Assembly: GCF_049615385.1 (NCBI RefSeq)
Contig: NZ_JBMZFL010000010.1
Reading direction: 5' to 3' (one strand)
Length of the DNA: 64,000 bases
From: Aequoribacter sp049615385
Lineage (GTDB): Bacteria > Pseudomonadota > Gammaproteobacteria > Pseudomonadales > Halieaceae
Part shown: piece by piece, positions 26,671 through 35,131 of the stretch
Layout of the letters: every line of letters starts with the position of its first letter
Numbering within the stretch: position 1 is the first letter of the stretch
Notes under the pieces: model-generated
Database searches by the model: none
What the model was told of the DNA's origin: nothing
The model's input: the letters and a program-made list of their open reading frames with translations, nothing else
Translations under genes and position numbers: made by a program

Positions 26671-26875
26671 TGTTCTCTCCTAGAGGTGTTGTGTTGACGA
26701 CAAGTGCACTATAGTTGCTGACAGTTGTTTTTTAAATTTGATTGTTATAATCAATTCGATCTAATTTTTAGATCAAAAGAAATCGGAGCTTGTGGATTTT
26801 TTTTTTGCTGAAATTGATTAGACTTGGATTCCAGAACTAAGTACCAATACGGCGCCGATTGGCGGCTCGATAGTT
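26671..26875. promoter_or_regulatory. Divergent ahpC/oxyR control region
   Basis: The AT-rich shared upstream region contains short inverted repeats: TTGATTGTTATAATCAA around 26739-26755 and GATCTAATTTTTAGATC around 26758-26774. On the minus strand TATAGT near 26711-26716 could be an ahpC -10 element. OxyR tetramers normally bind such divergent regions. I cannot match the full OxyR consensus, so the exact operator is uncertain. Confidence 0.4.
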
Positions 26876-27769
26876 ATGATTTCAATAAAACAAATTCGCT
26901 ATGCGCTCGCGGTCGAAAAGACCCTGCATTTCCGTAAGGCCGCCGATAACTGTGCGGTATCCCAGTCGGCCTTGAGTACCGCCTTAAACGAGTTAGAGGC
27001 GCAGCTCGGGTTTCAGGTCTTTGAGCGTGATAATAAGAAAGTGCTCGTTACTCCGATGGGGCGTATTTTCTTGGAAAAAGCCCGATCCGTTAGCGTCCAG
27101 ATTGACGACATATTGCGCCTGAGGCAGACCGATAAGGCTCCGCTGAGTACGCCCTTGACGATTGGAATGATACCGACAATCGCACCTTACCTACTGCCAA
27201 TTGTGTTGCCCGCAGTAGCAGCAGCTTACCCTGCGGCGAAGCTAAAAATTGTCGAGGCGCAATCGAAGGAGTTAGTCGAGAGAGTGCGCGATGGAGAGCT
27301 GGACACTGCGGTCTTGGCACTACCCTATGATTGCGATAATTTGTTGAGTTTCCCGTTCTGGGACGAAGACTTTTATTGGGTAGCGCCAAGTGATGACGAG
27401 CAGGAGGTTCGTGAACGTATTACCTCCGATGAGCTGTCACGAGAGAATTTGATGTTGTTATCTGAAGGGCACTGTTTAAAAGATCATGCCCTGGCGGCTT
27501 GTAAGTTCTCGAATGCGGTGGCACATTCTATGAGCGCGACCAGTCTGAATACCCTCATTCAGTTGGTGGTTGCTGGACTAGGTTCTACTTTGGTGCCTGA
27601 AATGGCGCTCGATCAGCTCGTCCGCAACGATAAGCGACTTCAGTATGCTCGCCTCGATGAGCCAGGGCCGCATCGAAAAATTGCATTTATCATGCGCGCG
27701 ACCTATCCAAAGTTGGATAGCATACAAGCACTACAGGAAGTGTTTACCCAAGCTCTCAGAAATCGTTGA
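26876..27769 (+). CDS. oxyR: Peroxide-sensing LysR regulator OxyR
   Basis: The 297-residue LysR protein has an N-terminal winged helix-turn-helix (FRKAADNCAVSQSALSTAL) and a periplasmic-binding-like effector domain. The redox pair is present as Cys200 (SEGHCLKDHAL) and Cys209 (AACK), equivalent to Cys199 and Cys208 of E. coli OxyR. This, together with the divergent ahpCF, makes the assignment firm. Oxidation to a disulfide would activate ahpC. Confidence 0.95.
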   Translation: MISIKQIRYALAVEKTLHFRKAADNCAVSQSALSTALNELEAQLGFQVFERDNKKVLVTPMGRIFLEKARSVSVQIDDILRLRQTDKAPLSTPLTIGMIPTIAPYLLPIVLPAVAAAYPAAKLKIVEAQSKELVERVRDGELDTAVLALPYDCDNLLSFPFWDEDFYWVAPSDDEQEVRERITSDELSRENLMLLSEGHCLKDHALAACKFSNAVAHSMSATSLNTLIQLVVAGLGSTLVPEMALDQLVRNDKRLQYARLDEPGPHRKIAFIMRATYPKLDSIQALQEVFTQALRNR

Positions 27770-27797
27770 TCGCTGAGCTTCAATATAAGGAATAATA

Positions 27798-29891
27798 ATG
27801 CGTACACTTATTCTACTCTGCTTTGTTGCTGGCTTAACTGCGTGCGCCAGCCGTGCGCCCGATATTTCGGTGGATGCGTCGATGTATGATGTTCAAATTG
27901 AACGTGATCGCTGGGGTATCCCTCATATTCACGGGAAAACGGATGCGGACACCGCTTTTGGATTTGCCTATGCTCAAGCTGAAGATGGTTGGGAACTGAT
28001 TGAAGAAACGCTACCGTTTTATCGCGGCGAATCTGCTCGTTATAACGGTAAAGACGCAGCGCCAGCTGACTATATGATCCAATGGCTCGGGGTTCGGGGC
28101 TGGGTGAACGCGGGTTACGAAGACCAGATTAGTCCAGAGGCGCGCGCATTAGTGCAAGCCTATACCGATGGATTAAACCACTTTGCGGCGAAACATCCTC
28201 ATCGCGTGACGCGGGATATTTTGCCGGTGACAACGACCGACATTATCACTGGGTTTGTGGTCAGGCATCTATTGTTTTACGGATTTGATGGATCGGTGAA
28301 AGAGGTGATGGGCCCCGAGCGCGCGAGAGAGGCCTCTCGTCTGGTCGCTGATCTGGGTTTGAGCGATACCCCTATCGGGTCTAATGCTATCGCGGTGTCA
28401 CCTGCGGCAACAGACGATGGAACGACTCGTCTAATGATTAATTCTCACCAGCCTACCGACGGTCCAGTGGCATGGTACGAGGCGCATATCAGTAGTGACG
28501 AAGGGCTCGATATTATGGGTGGCACTTTTCCCGGAAGTCCGCTGATCAGCCTTGGGTTTAACCACGATATCGCTTGGGGCGTGACGGTCAATAAGCCTGA
28601 TTTGGTTGATATTTTTGTCCTCGAAATCAATCCTGACAACGAGAATCAGTACCGCTTAGATGGCCAGTGGTTAGACCTAGAGGTCAGCGAAGCCAGCCTG
28701 CGCGTCAAACTGTGGGGGCCCTTTTATTGGACTGTGAAGCGCGAGATATATCGCTCCGAGCATGGACCTGTCATGAAAACGGATCATGGTACCTATGCAT
28801 TCCGTTTCGGAGGCCAGAATGAGATTCGTCAGGTGGATCAGTGGTACGCCCTGAATCGAGCACGAACCTTCGATGAGTGGTATGCCGCGATGGCACAACA
28901 TCGGTTTGCGTCATTCAATTTCGTCTTCGCTGACAAAGAAGGCACGATCGCCTTCGTTCACAACAGTCTGACCCCGCTACGTGAGCCCGGTTATGACTGG
29001 AACCAGTATTTGCCCGGTGACCGGTCCGATCTTATATGGGACAGTTACTTGCCTTTCCAGCAGTTGCCACAAGTGGTGCGTCCCAAGCACGGCTATGTGG
29101 CTAGCACGAATCAAACACCCTTTCAGGTTGCCATTGCAGACGATAACCCAGATCCATCGGTATTTAGTCCCAGCGATGGGTATCAAACGCGAATGACCAA
29201 TCGTGCAGATCGAGCCTTAGAACTGTTTGCGGCTTTAAGACCCATTTCGGCAGAGGATTTTTGGACGATAAAGCACGACAAAGCCTACGCTGTATCGAGC
29301 CGAGCTGGTCACTACATTCGCGCCGCAATCGCCGCCGAACTCACAGACGCTTTACCTCATCATTTGCAGGCGCAAACTCTTCTGTCGCAGTGGGATTTGG
29401 TGGCGGATATTCAAAGCCGAGAAGCGGCTTTGGGTGTGTGTGTAATTCGAGCCGAATGGCGCGCGGAGCAAGATGGTGTTGCGCCGCCTGAGGCGGGCGG
29501 GGTGCTACAGACCTGCGCTGATGAATTGCTGGAGGTGTCTGGGCGAATTGATCCCTTGTGGGGGGAGGTCAATAGACACATGCGTGGTCCCGTAAATGTG
29601 CCGATCGGCGGAGGTCCCGATACGCTGCGCGCAATCTACGGTACAGGGTACGAGGAAAACGGCTACTTAACCAATATCGCGGGCGATGGACTTTATTATT
29701 TGGTCGCTTGGGATGCCGAGCAAAACCTCTCGGTGCAGGGTGTGCATCATTACGGTTCAGCCACCATGCTCGAAGATTCGGTTCACTACGCGGATCAAGC
29801 AGAGGATTTTGCCGCCGAACGTCTGCATACACCGCTATTTGACGCTAAGGAACGCGCAGCAGAAGGAAATGTGCGATCTTATCGACCCTGA
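27798..29891 (+). CDS. Penicillin acylase-family Ntn hydrolase, lipoprotein
   Basis: The 697-residue enzyme belongs to the penicillin amidase / acyl-homoserine-lactone acylase family. A lipoprotein signal ends with LTAC (Cys16). The conserved start WGIPHIHGKTDADTAFGFAYAQAEDGW belongs to the A chain. Autocleavage should occur before the Ser of GSNAIAVS (about residue 194), which becomes the N-terminal nucleophile of the B chain. FNHDIAWGVTVNKPD and the later N-rich STNQTPF region are also conserved. Members hydrolyse penicillins, lactone signals, bile-acid or other amides, so the substrate is open. It lies 28 bases after oxyR on the same strand. Confidence 0.87.
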   Translation: MRTLILLCFVAGLTACASRAPDISVDASMYDVQIERDRWGIPHIHGKTDADTAFGFAYAQAEDGWELIEETLPFYRGESARYNGKDAAPADYMIQWLGVRGWVNAGYEDQISPEARALVQAYTDGLNHFAAKHPHRVTRDILPVTTTDIITGFVVRHLLFYGFDGSVKEVMGPERAREASRLVADLGLSDTPIGSNAIAVSPAATDDGTTRLMINSHQPTDGPVAWYEAHISSDEGLDIMGGTFPGSPLISLGFNHDIAWGVTVNKPDLVDIFVLEINPDNENQYRLDGQWLDLEVSEASLRVKLWGPFYWTVKREIYRSEHGPVMKTDHGTYAFRFGGQNEIRQVDQWYALNRARTFDEWYAAMAQHRFASFNFVFADKEGTIAFVHNSLTPLREPGYDWNQYLPGDRSDLIWDSYLPFQQLPQVVRPKHGYVASTNQTPFQVAIADDNPDPSVFSPSDGYQTRMTNRADRALELFAALRPISAEDFWTIKHDKAYAVSSRAGHYIRAAIAAELTDALPHHLQAQTLLSQWDLVADIQSREAALGVCVIRAEWRAEQDGVAPPEAGGVLQTCADELLEVSGRIDPLWGEVNRHMRGPVNVPIGGGPDTLRAIYGTGYEENGYLTNIAGDGLYYLVAWDAEQNLSVQGVHHYGSATMLEDSVHYADQAEDFAAERLHTPLFDAKERAAEGNVRSYRP

Positions 29892-29960
29892 AATCCCTTG
29901 GGGCTAGGAATATGAAATGTTCGTGCTAATATGTGATTTCGATTGAACTGAGCAGACACC

Positions 29961-30458
29961 ATGTTTTTTGACAAGCGATCACAGAAGAATACACCAGCCC
30001 CTGGAGTTGAGGAGCCGGTAAAGCCAGTGTCAAAGGTGGCTGAGGTCGCATCGATTCCATCATCTAAAGGAGGGAGTGCCGTGATTGGGGCAACGGTAAA
30101 AATTAAAGGGGAAGTACACAGTGAAGAAGATTTGACTGTTGAGGGACAAATCGAGGGGACTATTGTACTTAAAAGTAATGAGCTGGTTGTTGGCCCCTCT
30201 GGCCGTGTGCACGCCGATGTGACGGCCAAGGCGGTGACAGTGGATGGCGAGTTACATGGCGATGTAGAAGCGAGCGAGCGTGTACTGATCACTGCGAACG
30301 GCTCCATGCGAGGAAACATCCAAGCGCCGCGTGTCATCCTAGAGGATGGCAGCAAATTCAAGGGTAGCATCGATATGAACGAAGCCGCACCTACCAAAAG
30401 CTTCGGTGTTGTAAGCAACACCAAAGTCGCGGCGAGCGGCGACAGCGCTGGAGAATAA
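29961..30458 (+). CDS. Bactofilin
   Basis: The 165-residue polymer-forming cytoskeletal protein has a bactofilin domain at about residues 38-140. It has repeated hydrophobic turns of a right-handed beta helix (VIGATVKIKGEVHSEEDLTV, then EGQIEGTI, VHADVTAKAVTVDGELHGDV, MRGNIQAPRVILEDGSKFKG). The N- and C-terminal tails are charged and disordered, as usual. Bactofilins form filaments that position cell-wall and surface machinery. A methyltransferase-like gene starts eight bases after its stop, so they are likely cotranscribed. Confidence 0.92.
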   Translation: MFFDKRSQKNTPAPGVEEPVKPVSKVAEVASIPSSKGGSAVIGATVKIKGEVHSEEDLTVEGQIEGTIVLKSNELVVGPSGRVHADVTAKAVTVDGELHGDVEASERVLITANGSMRGNIQAPRVILEDGSKFKGSIDMNEAAPTKSFGVVSNTKVAASGDSAGE

Positions 30459-30465
30459 GTGCTAA

Positions 30466-31095
30466 GTGAGTCCTAATCATGCCGCAGCAATGCGGCAGAG
30501 CGCTGTGAATACTGAATTTTTTAAAAGCACCTTGATCGCGGGTGTACTTCCCGATTCCGATTCAACAAGGCCTCGGAAGATCCTTGATTTCGGGGCCGCG
30601 CATGCGTCTACGATTGCCCACTTGCAAAGGACTTTTTGGGGGCGTTTAACCGTTCTCGATTTGATCAGTCAGGCTTCGGAAATAAATGCTTTGCTGAGCG
30701 ACGACGAGGCCTCCGAGCAAAGAGCAACAGTCCTAGAAGACAGCTTTGAGCCCTGCATTGGCCAAGCATACGATTTGGTGCTTATGTGGGACTTCGCTCT
30801 GCATTTGAGTGACGCCAATTTGAATTGGTTGAACGACTGGTTGGATGCAATGCTGACTTACGACGGTGTGGCGCACGGATTTGTGTGTCATAACGCCACT
30901 CGCGCTTTAGCGGCGAAGCGTTGGGGTATCGCTGGGCCCGATCAGTTAGAGGCCGAGTCTGGCTCCGCTGAGCTTCCTTATCAGCACTTGCGGGGTGCCT
31001 TATCGCGAGGTTTGCCCGATTTTCAAATTGATAAAAGCGTCTTAATGAAGGACGGACGTTTGGAATTTGTGATTCGGCGTCGGGAAACACCGTGA
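30466..31095 (+). CDS. SAM-dependent methyltransferase-like protein
   Basis: A 209-residue protein from GTG 30466; ATG 30490 is an alternative. ILDFGAAHASTIAHL near residue 40 resembles motif I of Rossmann-fold methyltransferases, though the usual glycine-rich G-x-G is altered to GAAHAS. YDLVLMWDFALHLSD near residue 105 matches the motif IV region. No signal or membrane segment is present. It is probably cotranscribed with the bactofilin gene and converges on the HAD gene with no gap. Catalytic competence is uncertain because of the atypical motif I. Confidence 0.6.
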   Translation: MSPNHAAAMRQSAVNTEFFKSTLIAGVLPDSDSTRPRKILDFGAAHASTIAHLQRTFWGRLTVLDLISQASEINALLSDDEASEQRATVLEDSFEPCIGQAYDLVLMWDFALHLSDANLNWLNDWLDAMLTYDGVAHGFVCHNATRALAAKRWGIAGPDQLEAESGSAELPYQHLRGALSRGLPDFQIDKSVLMKDGRLEFVIRRRETP

Positions 31096-31917
31096 TTAGA
31101 GCTTAAATCTAGCCTCTAAAAAACGCGCGATTCCATCATCGTCGTGATGACCAATGACTTTTGTTGCTACAGCTTTAACCTCGGGCTTGGCATTATCTGG
31201 CGCATAGCATTCATCGGCAATCTCGAACATAGTTAAGTCATTGTCGCTATCGCCGAAACAGATAATACGCTCTGCACCCACGTCACGTTTAAGTTCAAGG
31301 ACGGCTGCGCCTTTGTTGCCGTCGCAGTGATGCACATCCAGCCAGTACAGGTTTTGGCCCTCAAATGCGGGTCCTCCGTAGGCAATAAGGTGCTCTTCTT
31401 GCGCAATCTGAGCCACGATGGCGTCTATGGCTTCTTGGCTGCCTAGTCCACTGAAGTTAGCGATAGGCGCCTTCGGCGGCATCGCACTTAAGGGCTTCAG
31501 AGCGCTTCCGCGTTCGCGTTCAATAAAAGCTGCTAGCTTGTGTTCGTAGTCTTTCATTACGGGGGCATGATAGACGCCGTGGTGCTCGTTGGGTTCAAAG
31601 GTGTGTACAAAGGGGCTGACACCCGCGTCCGTAAAAGCCAGTAGCACCTTGGAAATTTCTTCTTGGGTGAGCAAGCATTGGCGGCTGTAATCGCCCGATG
31701 CCGGGTTCCAGATCAACACCCCATTTTTGATAATGTGGGGTAGGTGAAAGCCACTGCCGCTAACGACCGCATGCGCGCCATGCAAAGTTCGGCCGGTCGC
31801 TACTGTGTAGGCGATACCCGCCTCGGCCATTTTGGCTAGCACGCGGTTAGTGTAGTCCGAAATCTGGGACTGGGCGTTTAAAAGTGTTCCGTCTAAATCA
31901 AATACTACTAAATCCAT
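31096..31917 (-). CDS. HAD-superfamily phosphatase (Cof type)
   Basis: The 273-residue protein is a type IIB HAD hydrolase. Motif I FDLDGTLL carries the nucleophile Asp, TVATGRT is motif II, and GDSDNDLTMFE is motif IV, with Lys and Gly in GNKGAAVLEL as motif III. The Cof-type cap lies between. Such enzymes dephosphorylate sugar phosphates, FMN or nucleotides. It lies five bases downstream of the diguanylate cyclase gene on the same strand, so cotranscription is likely. Confidence 0.9.
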   Translation of the reverse strand: MDLVVFDLDGTLLNAQSQISDYTNRVLAKMAEAGIAYTVATGRTLHGAHAVVSGSGFHLPHIIKNGVLIWNPASGDYSRQCLLTQEEISKVLLAFTDAGVSPFVHTFEPNEHHGVYHAPVMKDYEHKLAAFIERERGSALKPLSAMPPKAPIANFSGLGSQEAIDAIVAQIAQEEHLIAYGGPAFEGQNLYWLDVHHCDGNKGAAVLELKRDVGAERIICFGDSDNDLTMFEIADECYAPDNAKPEVKAVATKVIGHHDDDGIARFLEARFKL

Positions 31918-31922
31918 AATTT

Positions 31923-33281
31923 TTAGTCGCAGCTTACCAGTCTATGTTTACCTTCTTGCTTTGCCTGCATCAAAGCAATATCGGCGCGTTGAATGGCGTG
32001 TTCGAGGGTTTCATCTTCTCGGATTTGGGCGACGCCAATCGATGCTGAGACCGTTAAAGGTTCGGGTTCAGTCGTGAAAGGCTCGGCACAGGAGGTGATC
32101 AGCGATTCAGCTAGGGCCCTTGCGTCAATGCTGTTTGGCGTCACAATCACAAATTCGTCTCCGCCCATGCGGCACGCGACGCCTTGCTCAGGCAGTGCTT
32201 TTAAAATATTTTGAGCGATAGTAACGAGGGCGATATCGCCGATGTTGTGGCCGTACCGATCGTTAATGGCTTTGAAGTCATCAAGGTCGATAAACAAAAC
32301 ACCACTGCCTTCAGTGCCTAAATTTTGCCGAGTGAGTTCTTTGACAAACTCAGAGCGATTAAAAAGATCCGTTAATGTGTCGCGCGAAGCAGCGCGCTGC
32401 AGTTTTATGCGGTTGCGCTCGTGCGACAGGGCAATGCCCGCGTATTGCATCAGTTCTTGCCACTGCTGCACGCCTGTGGGGCTCCAAATGCCATCCATCC
32501 AGAGTGTTTCTGGTAGGGCGTAGTCAAGTGATACAAGATAATGAGTGACTTCGTGCGGCGTGTCGTTCGGCGCTATAACAGCGAAGCGGATGCCTGCAAT
32601 ATCCCAGCGGTCCATTAGTTTTAAGGTGCTCACGGGTAACTCTGAACGGTTGACTGAGAGAAGTTCGCCAGCCTCAGATACATCCACTTTATCGATAGGT
32701 TCAGCCACAAATAGCTTGAAAATTTCGGGTTTAAAGTGTTCTGAAATGGGGTGATCTGGCATCGAGCAAATCAGCTCTGAGTCGGCGGCTGCGTCTATTG
32801 GAACAAAAAATGACGGACGCCTTACGTGCCCCCCGCGACCCACGCCCTGAGCGATGAGCTGCATCACCCTCGCGTGTGACTCATTTTTCGCCATCGCAGT
32901 AATAGGGTCGCTGTAGGCAGGCCGGCATTCCGCGGTCTGAATGTTCACAATGATCCCAGAGATTTCCGGGTCGCTCAGTCGGTTGCTGCTGACGATATCG
33001 ATCTCTACCCAGTTTTCCTCATTGTCGCGGATTAGTATGGTCATGGGAATGTATCGAATCTCGCGGTTGTCGTCGGCGAGTGCTAGGGATTCAACAACAC
33101 GAGAGACATCTTCAGGGTGGATGTAGTCGAGAATGTTTCGACCCTCGGCCCAAGTTGCGGGGTAGCCCAGTATATCTTGTACACCCCGACTGGCGAACAT
33201 CACCGAGCCATCTATGCCGATGACTAAAGTGACCGATCGGGATGCGTCCAAAACGGCTCGGTGAAAGGATGGGTTTTGCAT
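31923..33281 (-). CDS. PAS-GGDEF diguanylate cyclase
   Basis: The 452-residue cytoplasmic signalling protein has an N-terminal PAS domain (about 12-115: VTLVIGIDGSVMFASRGV, then ILGYPATWAEGRNILDYIHPEDV). An unassigned middle region (about 120-285) follows. The C-terminal GGDEF domain (about 290-452) has an intact active site GGDEF at 373-377 and FIDLDDFKAINDRYGH. It should make cyclic-di-GMP. No RxxD inhibitory site is seen just before GGDEF. It sits between the DUF885 and HAD genes, with gaps of only four or five bases on each side, suggesting one transcript. Confidence 0.92.
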   Translation of the reverse strand: MQNPSFHRAVLDASRSVTLVIGIDGSVMFASRGVQDILGYPATWAEGRNILDYIHPEDVSRVVESLALADDNREIRYIPMTILIRDNEENWVEIDIVSSNRLSDPEISGIIVNIQTAECRPAYSDPITAMAKNESHARVMQLIAQGVGRGGHVRRPSFFVPIDAAADSELICSMPDHPISEHFKPEIFKLFVAEPIDKVDVSEAGELLSVNRSELPVSTLKLMDRWDIAGIRFAVIAPNDTPHEVTHYLVSLDYALPETLWMDGIWSPTGVQQWQELMQYAGIALSHERNRIKLQRAASRDTLTDLFNRSEFVKELTRQNLGTEGSGVLFIDLDDFKAINDRYGHNIGDIALVTIAQNILKALPEQGVACRMGGDEFVIVTPNSIDARALAESLITSCAEPFTTEPEPLTVSASIGVAQIREDETLEHAIQRADIALMQAKQEGKHRLVSCD

Positions 33282-33285
33282 ACGA

Positions 33286-35118
33286 TTAGCTTTCCCGTTT
33301 CGAGTTTATCCAGCGGTCGACAATTGACTCCAAGGTTGCCAAAGGCAGCGCCCCCTGCTTTAGGACCACATCGTGGAATTCGCGAATATCGAAAGCTTCG
33401 CCTAGGCTAGATTTAGCTTTGTCGCGCAACGCCAGGATTTTTAACATGCCCACTTTGTAAGCCGTGGCCTGTGAGGGCATGACAATATAGCGTTCTATCG
33501 CTTTGACAATGTCGGATTCGGCGTTGGGTGTGTTTTGTAGCAAATAGTCAATAGCTTGCTCACGAGTCCAGCGTTTGGCGTGCAATCCCGTGTCGGTGAC
33601 CAAGCGGCAAGCGCGCCACAACTCCATAGCGAGGCGCCCAAAATCGCTGTAGGGGTCTTCGTAGAGCCCGATTTCTTTGGGCAATAACTCTGCGTACAAG
33701 CCCCAACCCTCGGTGTAAGCAGTGTACCCGCCGAACTTGCGGAATTTGGGTATACCCTCTAGCTCTTGTGCTATCGCGATTTGCATGTGGTGCCCGGGAA
33801 TCCCCTCATGATAGGCCAAGGCTGCCATTTGATAAATTGGCATTGCTTTCATGGTATACAGATTGGCGTAGTAGGTTCCCGGACGCGAGCCATCAGGGGC
33901 AGGGCGCTGATAAAAGGCTTTGCCGGCAGACTTCTCGCGGAAGGGCTCGACGGCTTTTACGACTAAGTCCGCTTTGGGCTTAACCTTGAACAAACTATCC
34001 AAACGCGTTTTCATGTCGTCGATTAAGGCAGTGGCCTCCTCGAGGTAGGCTTGCTTGCCCTCGGGGGTTTCGGGGTAGTAAAACTGTGGATCCGTTCGTG
34101 TGAACTCAAAAAAGTCTTGCAAGTCACCGGCAAAACCTACCTGCTTCATGATAGCGCGCATTTCGTCATGTATACGTTCGACTTCGGCGAGGCCAATTTC
34201 GTGAATGGTCTGCGCATCCATATCGGTGGTCGTCGTGCGTGCAAGCGCGAAGTTGTAAAACTCGGACCCATCGGGAAGCTTCCAGGCGCCATCGCGGGTA
34301 TCGGCTTGCGCTTCAATCGCTTTTACCGTGCTACTTAAGCTGGCAAAGCCGGGGCCCACCGCTTCGAGCAGGGCTTTTTCAGCCTGCCCCAGGAGCTCGC
34401 TTCTTTTTGTCTCGCCGAGCTCAAGTTGCTCCAGCTTTCCTTTGAAGTCCGCCAGTAGCGTTGAATCATCGCCATCGGTGAAGGGGGCGCCGCTGACGAT
34501 ATTATTAATATCGCTGAGTACATAGGGGTAGACAAACTTTGGTGCCAAAATGCCGAGCTCTGCCCGCTTGTAGAGGTTGGCCTCTAACTCACCCAGGACG
34601 CGTTTAAACTCGTGTAAGCGGCTGATATAGGCAAGTGCATCTTCTTCTGAGCGCACGAGGTGTTGGTTGATCATGAACGAGGGTAAGCCCGAATGCATGC
34701 CAAACATCTGGTTGACAGGGTAGTTGTGATAGCGCCAGCGATAGCTTGCGATCTCTTGATCTAGCTGGTCTTTCATCAAGTTCCAGCTCAGGGCTGTCTG
34801 CTCATCGAGTGCCGCTGCGTTGATGGTTTGAAGCTTGGCCAGATTTGCTTTGGCGCGCTCCAACTCTCTGGCTGACGCTGCCTCGGTATAGTCGTCGAGC
34901 TTGTCGTAGTCTTGTTTAATGCCTAAGTAGGTTTGTGACATTGGAGAGCTCATGACGCTTTCCATGAACATTTCCTCGAAAAGCGCATTGGCTTTCTCAG
35001 ATTCGCTCAGCGCGACCTGCTCAACCTGCGTGCTGGCCGTCTCGGTTCCTGGTTGGCAGCCTCCGATTGCTAACGTGGCTCCTAGAACGGCTGCGCTTAA
35101 TAAACTTCGTGTCGTCAT
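33286..35118 (-). CDS. DUF885 metallopeptidase-like lipoprotein
   Basis: The 610-residue lipoprotein has a signal ending IGGC (Cys21) when started at ATG 35118, which has GAGGAGC before it. A longer frame to 35232 would put a charged extension before the signal and is rejected. The C-terminal half has HEGIPGHHMQIA (HExxxHH-type zinc motif) and AYTEGWGLYAELL, both diagnostic of DUF885. These proteins are thought to be zinc peptidases, but their substrates are unknown. It lies 13 bases after the CoA ligase stop and four bases before the cyclase gene, so it sits in a four- or five-gene minus-strand run. Confidence 0.86.
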   Translation of the reverse strand: MTTRSLLSAAVLGATLAIGGCQPGTETASTQVEQVALSESEKANALFEEMFMESVMSSPMSQTYLGIKQDYDKLDDYTEAASARELERAKANLAKLQTINAAALDEQTALSWNLMKDQLDQEIASYRWRYHNYPVNQMFGMHSGLPSFMINQHLVRSEEDALAYISRLHEFKRVLGELEANLYKRAELGILAPKFVYPYVLSDINNIVSGAPFTDGDDSTLLADFKGKLEQLELGETKRSELLGQAEKALLEAVGPGFASLSSTVKAIEAQADTRDGAWKLPDGSEFYNFALARTTTTDMDAQTIHEIGLAEVERIHDEMRAIMKQVGFAGDLQDFFEFTRTDPQFYYPETPEGKQAYLEEATALIDDMKTRLDSLFKVKPKADLVVKAVEPFREKSAGKAFYQRPAPDGSRPGTYYANLYTMKAMPIYQMAALAYHEGIPGHHMQIAIAQELEGIPKFRKFGGYTAYTEGWGLYAELLPKEIGLYEDPYSDFGRLAMELWRACRLVTDTGLHAKRWTREQAIDYLLQNTPNAESDIVKAIERYIVMPSQATAYKVGMLKILALRDKAKSSLGEAFDIREFHDVVLKQGALPLATLESIVDRWINSKRES

Positions 35119-35131
35119 TTTGGTGCTCCTC

